Origin: Fimenecus sp052169395 | Lineage (GTDB): Bacteria; Bacillota; Clostridia; Oscillospirales; Acutalibacteraceae | Length of the DNA: 64,000 bases | Reading direction: 5' to 3' | Assembly: GCA_052169395.1 (NCBI GenBank) | Contig: JBQNCN010000002.1 | Location: 248,001-312,000 of the forward strand | Part shown: positions 30,067-37,836 of the stretch, in pieces | How positions within the stretch are numbered: the stretch's first letter is position 1 | Layout: every line of letters begins with the position of its first letter | Position numbers and translations under genes: made by a program | Notes under the pieces: generated by a model | Seen by the model: the letters and a program-made list of their open reading frames with translations, nothing else | Database searches by the model: none | Told to the model about the DNA's origin: nothing

Positions 30067-30453
30067 ATGATACAAACAGCCTTCAGAGCAGACGAAGACC
30101 TCATAAACGATATTAAAAATCTTGCTGAAGAACAAAATACAAGTCTTAATAATACAATCATTGAAGCATTAAAACTTTATCGTGACAAAAAATATATGCA
30201 AGAGAAAGCGAGTATTATTAACAGCGAAATTTTGGAAATGATTGACGCACAGCGAAAGCTTTTATCAATAACAATCAACAATAAAACTAACAAATTATTG
30301 TCTGAACTTGCAATTCAGAATGCGATTCAAAATCAAATTCTTTGTGCAGAACTTGATGTAAATCCTGTTCGGTTGGACGAATACAGAAAAAGTGCAATTG
30401 AATTTTTACAAATTCAAAATCGCATTTTACGACTTGATGAAATGGTAGATTAA
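30067..30453 (+). CDS. Ribbon-helix-helix relaxosome accessory protein, candidate (128 aa)
   Basis: The N-terminus IQTAFRADEDLINDIKNLAEEQNTSLNNTIIEALKLYRDKK is a clear Arc-type ribbon-helix-helix. The C-terminal 80 residues are helical and probably mediate assembly. AAAGGAG precedes the ATG. Such proteins beside a relaxase usually bind the origin of transfer and help relaxase loading or repress the operon. The role here rests on position. Confidence 0.75.
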   Translation: MIQTAFRADEDLINDIKNLAEEQNTSLNNTIIEALKLYRDKKYMQEKASIINSEILEMIDAQRKLLSITINNKTNKLLSELAIQNAIQNQILCAELDVNPVRLDEYRKSAIEFLQIQNRILRLDEMVD

Positions 30454-30496
30454 GCCGCAAAAGACGCCGTATTAGAAAAAATAAAGGAGATGAAAA

Positions 30497-31738
30497 ATGC
30501 CGAAAGTTATTTGTGCCTGCTCATATATAAAAAGTCAAAAACACGCTTTAAATGATGTGCAATATATAGCAACAAAAGAGGAAGCTGAAACTGCCGAACA
30601 TGAAAATCTTAACCCTGAAATTTATATTGATTATATGGCGGAAAGACCCGGTGCGGAATATATCGAAAATATGAAGCACGGACTTTTTACGGTAGGCGGA
30701 GCTGCCGATCTTGAGGAAGCTAAAAAAGCGCTTATAGAAAATGAAAAATCATATAAATGGTCGGTTATAGTTTCCCTTACCCGTGAAGACGCGGAAAAGG
30801 TCGGCTATGACAAAAGAAAGTCTTGGGAAAATCTTTTACAGGTAAAAGCCCCTGAAATATCAAAGCTATACAACATACCGCCCGAACATTTGAAAATTTA
30901 TGCGGCGTTTCATAATAAAGACCACCACCCACATATGCATTTACTTTTTTTCAGTAATCAAAATTCTAAATCGGAGGGCTTTGTTAAAGGCGGTAAAAAC
31001 GAAATGAAAAAAGCTTCCGATAAGTTAAAATCCATTTTTACCAATGAAATTTTTCAAGATGAAATGAACGCCTTAAAAATTCAGAAAATGGAAAATTTAA
31101 AAAACCTGAAGCAAGACCTTAAGGTTTTAACTTTAAAAATCGGACAAAAAAATTACCCCATAAGCACCGCCGTATTAGAAAAAGAAAAACAGGCACAAAC
31201 AGCACTTAAAGGATATTCAGGTCGTGCATTTTACGGTTTTTTAAGCCCTGTACAAAAAAGGACTATTGATGACTTATTACAGGCATTTATTGACACAGAC
31301 CCTAATATTCGTAATTTATACAATGTTGCAATAGATAATCAAAAAGCCTTTATTGAAAAGTATTCAGATGATAAAATAATAAACGATAAAAAACTTGATT
31401 ATTTCAAAGAACATTTTTTACACCCTAAAAAGAAAGATTTTTCAGGGCTTCACAATATTTTGTTGAAATCAGTTTTACAAAAAAACAGGACTGAAGAACA
31501 AAAAGTGATAACAGCAAAAAGAAAGGCGGAAAATCAAAAATATTCGGCAAGGCTTGCCGCAAATTCCCTTGCAAGAGGCTTTTCACAATTTTTAATTGCA
31601 CAAGCGGTTGCAGCTTCTCAAAAGCCAAAACAAACGCAGCCGCAAAAAATAAATCAAGCGCCTAAAATGGCGGAAAAAACAAAGCTTCACAAAAAGCAAA
31701 AATTTAATAATTATATTATACAGTCAAAGGAGTTTTAA
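30497..31738 (+). CDS. MobP-type relaxase (413 aa)
   Basis: The three-His metal site is plain in FHNKDHHPHMHLLFF (about residues 138-152). The N-terminal region has the family start MPKVICACSYIKSQ and a block before the His motif (KLYNIPPEHLKIYAAFHNKD) as in MobP3-type relaxases. The C-terminal third is Lys/Gln-rich and helical. The enzyme nicks one strand at the origin of transfer through a Tyr and pilots it into the recipient. AAAGGAG precedes the ATG. It follows the ribbon-helix-helix gene and precedes a small acidic protein by one base. Confidence 0.88.
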   Translation: MPKVICACSYIKSQKHALNDVQYIATKEEAETAEHENLNPEIYIDYMAERPGAEYIENMKHGLFTVGGAADLEEAKKALIENEKSYKWSVIVSLTREDAEKVGYDKRKSWENLLQVKAPEISKLYNIPPEHLKIYAAFHNKDHHPHMHLLFFSNQNSKSEGFVKGGKNEMKKASDKLKSIFTNEIFQDEMNALKIQKMENLKNLKQDLKVLTLKIGQKNYPISTAVLEKEKQAQTALKGYSGRAFYGFLSPVQKRTIDDLLQAFIDTDPNIRNLYNVAIDNQKAFIEKYSDDKIINDKKLDYFKEHFLHPKKKDFSGLHNILLKSVLQKNRTEEQKVITAKRKAENQKYSARLAANSLARGFSQFLIAQAVAASQKPKQTQPQKINQAPKMAEKTKLHKKQKFNNYIIQSKEF

Positions 31739-31739
31739 A

Positions 31740-32189
31740 ATGTTTTTTTTAGACAATGAGGATTTATCACTTTTTGAAAGTGAAAAAGAAATGCTGGAAG
31801 ACGAATTTAACAAAAGCATATTTTATCTTCCGGGTAAAATCATAACCGAAGATTCAGACGGTGAAATTGCTTTTTATCCGAGTGAAGATATTTCACAATT
31901 TGAATACGGTCAAGGGATTGAAAGTGAATTTTTAAAACCGGCATACCTATTACCCCCGAAAGATAAAGAAGTTATACGGAAACTTAAAATGTTCAACGCA
32001 TTTTTTGAAAATTCAGGCTTTGCCGCCGTCAGACTTACGACCGAAGAAAAAGTAGAATATATAACGGTTGCAAATGAAAAAACAGGAAGATTTTTTAAGC
32101 TTAAAGCTGATAATTACACTACCGTAAATCTTGAAGAAATTACTTCCAACGGTTCGGAAGATATGGAAAAAGCTGTTTTGATAAATTGA
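31740..32189 (+). CDS. Acidic protein of unknown function (149 aa)
   Basis: A soluble, strongly acidic protein, rich in Glu/Asp through its first 70 residues (DNEDLSLFESEKEMLEDEF). It starts one base after the relaxase stop, with AAAGGAG within the relaxase 3' end, so it is co-transcribed and probably coupled. No family recognised. A relaxase partner or an antirestriction-type DNA mimic would be consistent with charge and place, but the sequence does not decide. Confidence 0.65.
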   Translation: MFFLDNEDLSLFESEKEMLEDEFNKSIFYLPGKIITEDSDGEIAFYPSEDISQFEYGQGIESEFLKPAYLLPPKDKEVIRKLKMFNAFFENSGFAAVRLTTEEKVEYITVANEKTGRFFKLKADNYTTVNLEEITSNGSEDMEKAVLIN

Positions 32190-32239
32190 TTTTTTTATTT
32201 AAGATATTTATATAATTGACAAATTAGCAAAATAAGCAT

Positions 32240-32446
32240 ATACTGAATACAAGGAAATGAGCCTGAGGGGTAATAAGCACCTCTGCCGAGGTTGTCGGGT
32301 CAGAAATAACAACATCAGCGAAGCTTATTACCGTTTAAGATTTTTTCGGTAGGTCAAAGCTTGGAAAATGTGTGGTGTAAAAGCCCGAAACAAGTGAAAA
32401 ATCTAAATGATTATGAAAGACAATCAATTACGATTGTCTTTTTATT
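32240..32446 (+). ncRNA. Candidate structured RNA with terminator upstream of the ArdC-like gene
   Basis: A perfect 10-bp long-range stem GGTAATAAGC (32269-32278)/GCTTATTACC (32323-32332) encloses a hairpin ACCTC/GAGGT (32279-32292). A GAGG at 32265-32268 could pair with the same CCTC, giving two exclusive folds. A second domain is closed by GATTTTTTC (32339-32347)/GAAAAATC (32396-32403) with an inner TTCGG/CCGAA pair. An intrinsic terminator follows (AAAGACAATC/GATTGTCTTT, 32416-32441, T-run), 27 bases before the next start codon. The GC content and lack of an ORF differ from nearby intergenic DNA. The form is that of a leader regulator or a small RNA of the element. I do not recognise a known class. 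Confidence 0.55.
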
Positions 32447-32473
32447 TTTTATAAAAATATAGGAGTGTTTAAA

Positions 32474-34180
32474 ATGATAAATAAAATACAAGACATTTTT
32501 AATTGGTATGAAAATTTTACGGAAAATACCATTGTTGTTAATACTGATAAAATAAGTTATGAAATCGGAATAAATAAAAATCAGCTGCCCCATCTTTTAG
32601 GCTTACAATATGCGAACATAAAAAATTCTAAACAAAAGAATATTCGAGGAATAGCCTTATATAACTATATAAAAAACAATAATTTAACTGATGAATATAT
32701 TTATAATGAAATATCAAAAAATCAACCTGAAAAATTAAATGCGGTAAAAGAGCGTGTGGAAACCTTTAAATATTTTATGGAACACCTTGAAAAAGGTATT
32801 GTTTATCAGAATATGAACAGTTCATCAAATATAAGAAGTGATGAATTTATTATTGAAACCAAAAATCACAGAATAATGCATTTGGGACTTATAGATATAG
32901 GCGGCGAAAGCGTTTTTAATAATTTTGAAATTGAAAATGCTGAAATAAGAAATTTAGAAACATATTTCACGCAACGCAATACTAAATACTTTCAAAATTC
33001 ACCGATAAGAGAAAAAATTATAAGCATAGAACGCTATACAGATGACGGCAGCCTTGAACCTTTTTCTTTTTCTAACAAATCACCTGAAGAACAACAAAAT
33101 ATCATAAATCCGCAAGAGGTTGAAGCACAAAATGTTTCAGCTTCTTTTAATTTAACTGAAGAAGCAAAAACTATAAAACCTCAAATAAAGAATTTTGATA
33201 GAGAAGAATTTAATAAACTTATAGAAAATATAGAAGATATAGAAGATATAGTAAAAAGTTATGAGCAGAACCAGGATCTAATAGCGGAATATCTTGCGTT
33301 TAGGTCAAACTTCTATAACTACTCCGTAAGAAACGCTCTTTTAATTCATATGCAAAATCCGTATTCAACCTTTACAGCCTCTTTTACAAAATGGAAAGAT
33401 CTCGGTTATTCCGTGAAAAAAGGTGAAAAGGCAATCAGGATATTGCGCCCGATAGAAAAAATAAAATATGTAAAGGACGGCAAAACTCTTACGGTTAATA
33501 AAAATACGCCGTCTGAAGATAAGGCTAAAATCGCAAGCGGTGAATATCCCTCAGAACCTTACACAACCTTTGCACAAGCTATGGTTTTTGATATTTCACA
33601 AACGGATTGTCCGCCTGAAGACTATCCGAAAATCTTTTCAAGAGGAACGGAAAACGCAGATAGAGCCGCCGTATATGAATGCGTTAAGGAATATGCACAG
33701 CTTACAGGCTTTACCGTAACTGAAGATGATATGACAAGTATTTCTTTGGGTGGGTATTATCAGCCGTCTGATGATACAATTCATATAAATAATACTCTTA
33801 AAGATGATAAAAAGCTATCCGTACTTTGCCATGAACTTGCACACGGTATGCTGCATAAGACAAGCGATAAGCCGACTGCCGTAAAAGAGTTTGAAGCTGA
33901 AAGCTTTGCGGCAATGCTGCAATCGAAGCTTGGATTTTTACCATCTGAAGCTAATAAAGAATATATTAAACAGCATTATCTCAAAGCCAAAGACCTTATA
34001 AATCCAAAGGAAACCCTGAAACGCACCGCAAAAATGTTTGCGGCAGCTTCAAGCGGAATTACGGAAATCATGAAAGAAAAAGGCTTAATTACCGAAAACA
34101 GCCGTAATATTAACAGGGAAGAAAAAATAACGCCCTCACAGGCACAGGATATTAAGTCAAATTTTATGCAGGCTCTGTAA
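32474..34180 (+). CDS. ArdC-like antirestriction protein with zinc-peptidase motif (568 aa)
   Basis: The C-terminal half (from about residue 245) has an ArdC-type ssDNA-binding N-domain (FYNYSVRNALLIHMQNPYSTFTASFTKWKDLGYSVKKGEKAIRILRP) and a metallopeptidase motif HELAHGML (about 453-460) with a downstream Glu (EFEAESFAAML). The first 240 residues are an extra domain I do not recognise, ending in a linker with the recurring FSFSNK motif. ArdC proteins shield incoming DNA from restriction; an ssDNA role on entry fits a conjugative element. The start chosen is the ATG at 32474, eight bases after AGGAG; the open frame begins slightly earlier with GTG. A structured leader with a terminator lies just upstream. 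Confidence 0.82.
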   Translation: MINKIQDIFNWYENFTENTIVVNTDKISYEIGINKNQLPHLLGLQYANIKNSKQKNIRGIALYNYIKNNNLTDEYIYNEISKNQPEKLNAVKERVETFKYFMEHLEKGIVYQNMNSSSNIRSDEFIIETKNHRIMHLGLIDIGGESVFNNFEIENAEIRNLETYFTQRNTKYFQNSPIREKIISIERYTDDGSLEPFSFSNKSPEEQQNIINPQEVEAQNVSASFNLTEEAKTIKPQIKNFDREEFNKLIENIEDIEDIVKSYEQNQDLIAEYLAFRSNFYNYSVRNALLIHMQNPYSTFTASFTKWKDLGYSVKKGEKAIRILRPIEKIKYVKDGKTLTVNKNTPSEDKAKIASGEYPSEPYTTFAQAMVFDISQTDCPPEDYPKIFSRGTENADRAAVYECVKEYAQLTGFTVTEDDMTSISLGGYYQPSDDTIHINNTLKDDKKLSVLCHELAHGMLHKTSDKPTAVKEFEAESFAAMLQSKLGFLPSEANKEYIKQHYLKAKDLINPKETLKRTAKMFAAASSGITEIMKEKGLITENSRNINREEKITPSQAQDIKSNFMQAL

Positions 34181-34250
34181 ATTCTGAAATTGAATATACA
34201 GAGCCTAAAATCTCTAAATTTAAAAGTAAAAACAAAGGAGATGAAACCGA

Positions 34251-36107
34251 TTGAAAAAGCCGACTGCAGAACAAATAATATTTACGATTTTAATGTTCTT
34301 TTTATCTTTTGCCCTGCTTTCTTTTCTTTTTTCAATCCCTCAAACAATTGAACAGGGTTTAAAAGGTTATCTTTCAAAGCTTACTTTTCAAATATGGGCA
34401 AAGCTTATTATTTCTCTTTGCCTATCTTCCCTTGTTTTACTGTATAACGATAACCGTTTGGATAACTTTGCCAATGTTTCAGTCGGAAATACACAGCACG
34501 GCTCCGCTCGATTTATGACAGAAAAAGAAGAACGCAAAAGCTATGACTTTATCCCGGACGGAAAAGAAATTACACCCGCCTTTATAGTCGGAAGAAAGTC
34601 TAAAACTTGGATAACGGAACAAACCGACAAAACGCTTTGCCTTATAGCGCCGCCCGGCGGCGGAAAGACAAAATCCGTCTTTATTCCGACTTTTTATTAC
34701 AATGCTTTTGTAAATAAAAACACTCACGGCAAAGGCGCAAGTATTTTAAGTCTTGATGTTAAATCAGAAAACTTTAAAACTGCGGGAAAAGTTCTTAAAG
34801 ACAACGGATATAACATATTGTTTTTAGACTTCAGAAATCCGCTGAAATCTTATAAATTCAATCTTTTAAACGGTGTAAATGATGAATTTGATAAATATAA
34901 TAAGACGGAAGATAAATCAGAACGCTTAAAGCATTATGCTAAAGCTGAACGATATGCAAAACAGGTTTCAGCTTCTATTATTAAAAACATAATGGGAGCA
35001 AGCAAGGACAGCGCTTCTGATTTCTTTGATAAAACGGCACAGGGTTTAATCACAGGTTTAATTCTTTTAGTATCACAATACGGAGAGCCGCAAGAAAGAC
35101 ACATAATATCGGTTTTTAAGCTTATAGTGGAACTTAACGGAATTATAGATAACGGAAATATAGAAAACGGTCAACAAACCTCAAAGCTTATGGAGCTTTT
35201 AAAATATATTGATGATAAAAGAGTTTCCGATTATGTAGGTGCTGCCATAAATGCAGATGTAAGAACGGCTATGAATATTTTTTCGTCCGCTTTGGCAAAA
35301 CTCATTGAATTTATAGACGCTGAACTTGAACAAATGGTATGCGGACATTCTCCTGAAATAAATGCTCAAAGCTTTATAGATAAACCTACCGCTATTTTTC
35401 TTATTTGTCCTGATGAAGATAATTCAAGACATTTTTTCGCAAGTTTATTTATACGATATTTCACAACGCAGCTTATCGATCTTGCAGAGCAGACAGAGGG
35501 TATGAAATTAAAAAGACCCGTCCTTTGTTTTTGGGACGAGTTCGGAAATATGCCGCCTATTAAAGATGTTGACGGGCTTTTTACCGCCGCAAGAAGCCGA
35601 GGTATTCGCTTTTTATATTCCTTACAATCATTTTCACAGCTTGAAAAGAATTACAATCGCACCTACAAGGATATTATTTTAGACAGTTCACAAATCCTGA
35701 TGTTTACTTTTCTATCGCCAACCGCACTTGAAACGGCTAAAAAATTATCTGAAATTTTAGGCAATCGTACCGTACTGACAGGCAGCATTACCGCCAATCC
35801 AAAAAAAGACCTTTTAAGTGAAAGTAAAAGCACAAATTATCAGATGATGAAGCGTCCGCTTATGACACCTGACGAAATCCTTTCAATTCCTATCGGAACA
35901 TACATTATACTCAAGGCAGGCGGTAAAACGGAACAAATAAAGATGAAAACACAGCTTCCTCTATATTCCGATTATCTTACAAAATATCCTGAATACAAAG
36001 AAGAAATAAAGGCGGAATATACCGATATTGCTTTTTTAGACAGCAATAAAATTCGATTGCTTGAAAAAAGAAAAAAATATACTTTGACTATGGGTATGTT
36101 TGATTAA
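34251..36107 (+). CDS. virD4: VirD4/TraG-type coupling protein (618 aa)
   Basis: Two N-terminal membrane helices (about 9-30 and 45-65) precede Walker A (APPGGGKTKS, about 133-142) and Walker B (VLCFWDEFGNMP, about 424). RSRGIRFLYSLQSFSQLEKNY and the extended C-terminal region are typical of T4SS coupling proteins, which hand the relaxase-DNA complex to the channel. The start is TTG at 34251 after AAAGGAG. The last 26 bases of the gene, its stop and the first bases of the terminator are matched by CRISPR spacer 12 of this genome. The gene lies apart from the virB4 block, after the relaxase region. Confidence 0.93.
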   Translation: MKKPTAEQIIFTILMFFLSFALLSFLFSIPQTIEQGLKGYLSKLTFQIWAKLIISLCLSSLVLLYNDNRLDNFANVSVGNTQHGSARFMTEKEERKSYDFIPDGKEITPAFIVGRKSKTWITEQTDKTLCLIAPPGGGKTKSVFIPTFYYNAFVNKNTHGKGASILSLDVKSENFKTAGKVLKDNGYNILFLDFRNPLKSYKFNLLNGVNDEFDKYNKTEDKSERLKHYAKAERYAKQVSASIIKNIMGASKDSASDFFDKTAQGLITGLILLVSQYGEPQERHIISVFKLIVELNGIIDNGNIENGQQTSKLMELLKYIDDKRVSDYVGAAINADVRTAMNIFSSALAKLIEFIDAELEQMVCGHSPEINAQSFIDKPTAIFLICPDEDNSRHFFASLFIRYFTTQLIDLAEQTEGMKLKRPVLCFWDEFGNMPPIKDVDGLFTAARSRGIRFLYSLQSFSQLEKNYNRTYKDIILDSSQILMFTFLSPTALETAKKLSEILGNRTVLTGSITANPKKDLLSESKSTNYQMMKRPLMTPDEILSIPIGTYIILKAGGKTEQIKMKTQLPLYSDYLTKYPEYKEEIKAEYTDIAFLDSNKIRLLEKRKKYTLTMGMFD

Positions 36108-36110
36108 AAA
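36082..36110 (+). other. Protospacer matched by CRISPR spacer 12 (28/29)
   Basis: Spacer 12 at 1096-1124 and this stretch are identical except at spacer position 5 (A in the spacer, G here). The four bases 5' of the match are TATA, not the TTTV expected for Cas12a. The match runs from codons for TLTMGMFD through the virD4 stop codon into the terminator stem. Confidence 0.92.
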
Positions 36111-36138
36111 AGCCGATATATAAAATATCAGCTTTTTT
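36106..36138. terminator. Bidirectional terminator between virD4 and the Xre gene
   Basis: AAAAAAGC plus GATAT pairs with ATATC plus GCTTTTTT with one unpaired base on each side. A-run and T-run lie on opposite sides, so it can end virD4 (+) and the convergent regulator gene (-). Confidence 0.8.
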
Positions 36139-36352
36139 ATTTATCTTGATAAATTACTCCAGTATCCTTATCTTGCAGAACAATATCACAATTTAATGCG
36201 TTAGCAATTTTTTCAAATTCTTTAAAGCTCATACTATCACGATAAAGGTTATTACTTAAAATGCGTGGATTTTTACCAATTTTTTTTGCTAATTCCCCAA
36301 CCTTTAAATCTTTTATAAGCATTACCATTTTAATTTTTTTACTTGCTGACAA
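36137..36352 (-). CDS. Xre-type helix-turn-helix regulator (71 aa)
   Basis: The body VMLIKDLKVGELAKKIGKNPRILSNNLYRDSMSFKEFEKIANALNCDIVLQD is a compact Xre/Cro fold. Most of the protein is the DNA-binding domain. The frame starts with TTG at 36352, four to five bases after AGAGGTGG; an ATG (MVMLIKD) nine codons in is possible. A perfect 10-bp inverted repeat overlaps the -10 box of its own promoter, which suggests autorepression. It stands between virD4 and two acidic small-protein genes, divergent from the latter. Confidence 0.82.
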   Translation of the reverse strand: MSASKKIKMVMLIKDLKVGELAKKIGKNPRILSNNLYRDSMSFKEFEKIANALNCDIVLQDKDTGVIYQDK

Positions 36353-36359
36353 AAAACCA

Positions 36360-36399
36360 CCTCTTTTAACTATTATAACTTAAAAGAGGGTTTTGTCAA
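36360..36399 (-). promoter_or_regulatory. Promoter and palindromic operator of the Xre gene
   Basis: On the minus strand TTGACA (36399-36394) and TATAAT (36377-36372) are 16 bp apart. The inverted repeat CCTCTTTTAA (36360-36369)/TTAAAAGAGG (36380-36389) is perfect, spans the -10 and lies 8 bases before the start codon. This is the usual layout for a self-repressing regulator. Confidence 0.8.
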
Positions 36400-36440
36400 C
36401 AAATAGAATGCTTAAATAATCAAAAAAGATTATATAATAC

Positions 36441-36469
36441 TTGACAATATAACTAAAATAGATTATAAT
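36441..36469 (+). promoter_or_regulatory. Consensus promoter for the acidic-protein cassette
   Basis: TTGACA (36441-36446), 17 bp, TATAAT (36464-36469): a perfect sigma-A promoter about 58 bp before the first acidic gene. Strong early expression on entry to a new cell is expected. No copy of the Xre palindrome overlaps it, so control by that regulator is uncertain. Confidence 0.85.
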
Positions 36470-36527
36470 ATAATTGTAGAGAAGAGAAATACTCATATAT
36501 AAAAAATAAATTGCTTGGAGGCAAAAA

Positions 36528-36875
36528 ATGAAAGTTACAAAACATTACAAGGATTATGAATATGCTGAGGCTTGTGAGGATTATAAAAATAATCCAACTC
36601 AAGAAGCATTAAACGCACTTGGTGAATGGTATCATAATTATTACGTTGAGAGTTGGAATGGAGAACATTACCGAGTTGATGATAAAGACTTAAATTTTAC
36701 AGGGCTATGCCCGATTTATAGTTACGAAGAAAACCCAATATACGAGTGGTTATTAAAAAAACGTGATGAAGCAGATCAAAACGAGAATTATGAAGTTTAT
36801 AAATTCATAGAGGAAGAATTAAACGATATTATAGATGATTCCGAACTTATAAGATACGATATCACGACATTTTGA
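36528..36875 (+). CDS. Highly acidic small protein, anti-defence candidate (115 aa)
   Basis: About 28 Asp/Glu against 11 Lys/Arg in 115 residues, with many Tyr/Trp (YHNYYVESWNGEHYRVDD, YEENPIYEWLL). No signal peptide or membrane segment. It follows a perfect promoter, with GGAGG before the ATG. I do not recognise the family. Small acidic proteins in this position of mobile elements are often DNA mimics that block restriction or CRISPR enzymes; here that is a hypothesis drawn from charge, size, promoter, the neighbouring Xre regulator and the self-targeting spacer. Confidence 0.7.
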   Translation: MKVTKHYKDYEYAEACEDYKNNPTQEALNALGEWYHNYYVESWNGEHYRVDDKDLNFTGLCPIYSYEENPIYEWLLKKRDEADQNENYEVYKFIEEELNDIIDDSELIRYDITTF

Positions 36876-36910
36876 TTTAAATTTATAATATATATTAAAG
36901 GAGAAAAATA

Positions 36911-37183
36911 ATGAAAAACGAAATAAAAAAATGGTGCGCCGATAATGGCTTCAATTACAACAGACTTATGGAACTTTATCAATACCTGTACGCCGATGAG
37001 GATATTACTTGTGAGCTTCTTGAAGAAGAATTTGATAACGACACATTGACTGTTAACAAAGGTAGAGACGGACAAATTTATTATTGGCATATGGACTGGG
37101 ACGGGAATATGGAAGCTGCTATACGATTGTCAGATGGATATATCGTAGATGATGACGATGAAATTGATAAATTATTCTGCTAA
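36911..37183 (+). CDS. Highly acidic small protein, anti-defence candidate (90 aa)
   Basis: About 23 Asp/Glu against 8 Lys/Arg in 90 residues, ending in VDDDDEIDKLFC. The first half is helical (MKNEIKKWCADNGFNYNRLMELYQYLY), followed by strand-like segments (GQIYYWHMDWDGNME). AAAGGAG precedes the ATG, and the gene lies 35 bp after its neighbour in the same transcript. No family recognised. Like its neighbour it is a candidate DNA mimic; no terminator is evident after it. Confidence 0.7.
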   Translation: MKNEIKKWCADNGFNYNRLMELYQYLYADEDITCELLEEEFDNDTLTVNKGRDGQIYYWHMDWDGNMEAAIRLSDGYIVDDDDEIDKLFC

Positions 37184-37734
37184 TTTTAAAAAAGCTTGCG
37201 ATAAAAAAATACTACCCAAACAGCAGAAATTCGTAAATTTATTGAGGATTTCATCAAAAAAAACAGTTAAAAGCAGACTATAAATATATAATAAATTAGC
37301 ACAGGAACACACAGCGACCTATTTTAAAATAACCTCTACACCACCGGTGTAGAAGTTGAAATGTAAGACTATTAAAAATCGCACTGCGATTTCAAAATTC
37401 GCATGCTTGCAGAAAAAAGAAAAAAGTGTTATACAATATATGATGTATTATTACTCTGAAATACATTGTTGACAAAAGAGCAACAATCGCACTCCTTAAA
37501 GTAATATACATTTAATATAAATCTGAACTTTGACAATTTCACGGGAATAATCACGACAAAAGCCCTTATATATGAGCTGCTTTAAAAATCCCGCCAGGAC
37601 TACCTGTGCTTTAAGCATACAAAACCATTTTATTTTTTCTAACTATAAATACGGTAAGGTACGAGCAGAAAAGATTTTTAAATCCAATAGCGATGATAAC
37701 GCTATGATAGCCACGACTATATATTAAGCTATAT
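37184..37734. other. Right-end non-coding region with scattered hairpins
   Basis: No ORF with a ribosome site is seen in this 550-base stretch. It holds AAATCGC/GCGATTT (37376-37392) and ATTGTTG/CAACAAT (37464-37488). A segment closed by CGGGA/TCCCG holds an inner AAAGC/GCTTT stem (37540-37592). One more TTTTTTCTAAC motif lies near 37633-37643, and AGCG/CGCT lies near 37690. The mixture suggests decayed sequence or structured RNA at the element's end. Confidence 0.4.
37331..37357 (+). repeat. Dispersed 27-bp hairpin, copy 3 (right end)
   Basis: AACCTCTACACC pairs with GGTGTAGAAGTT (one mismatch) around ACC. It differs from copy 2 at only two positions. No gene follows closely, unlike copies 1 and 2. 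Confidence 0.8.
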
Positions 37735-37836
37735 AACTTCCCATCGTTGCGGGTGCGTTATAACCCGAGGTGAAACCCCTATGGAACGAACAATCATTCG
37801 TCCGTTATTGTTCTCAATAATGGGGGTGCAAGTTGA
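37735..37836 (+). ncRNA. Candidate multi-stem RNA spanning the element's right end
   Basis: Possible nested pairs: AACTT near 37736 with AAGTT near 37830 as the closing stem; CGGGT/ACCCG around GCGTTATA; ACCCC/GGGGT (the latter inside IR-R) enclosing a perfect 7-bp hairpin GAACAAT/ATTGTTC (37787-37812). Part of the fold uses the terminal inverted repeat, so it could equally be a DNA structure used by the transposase. No known RNA class recognised. Confidence 0.35.

Noticed and set aside
32240..32410. Hammerhead or HDV-like ribozyme in the structured region
   Set aside because: No CUGANGA/GAAA core or nested double-pseudoknot arrangement could be found on either strand.
34319..34349. Spacer 14 (1224-1250) matching the start of virD4
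   Set aside because: Only about 11 consecutive bases (CCTCAAACAAT) agree; this is expected by chance in AT-rich DNA. No other spacer showed a longer match by eye.
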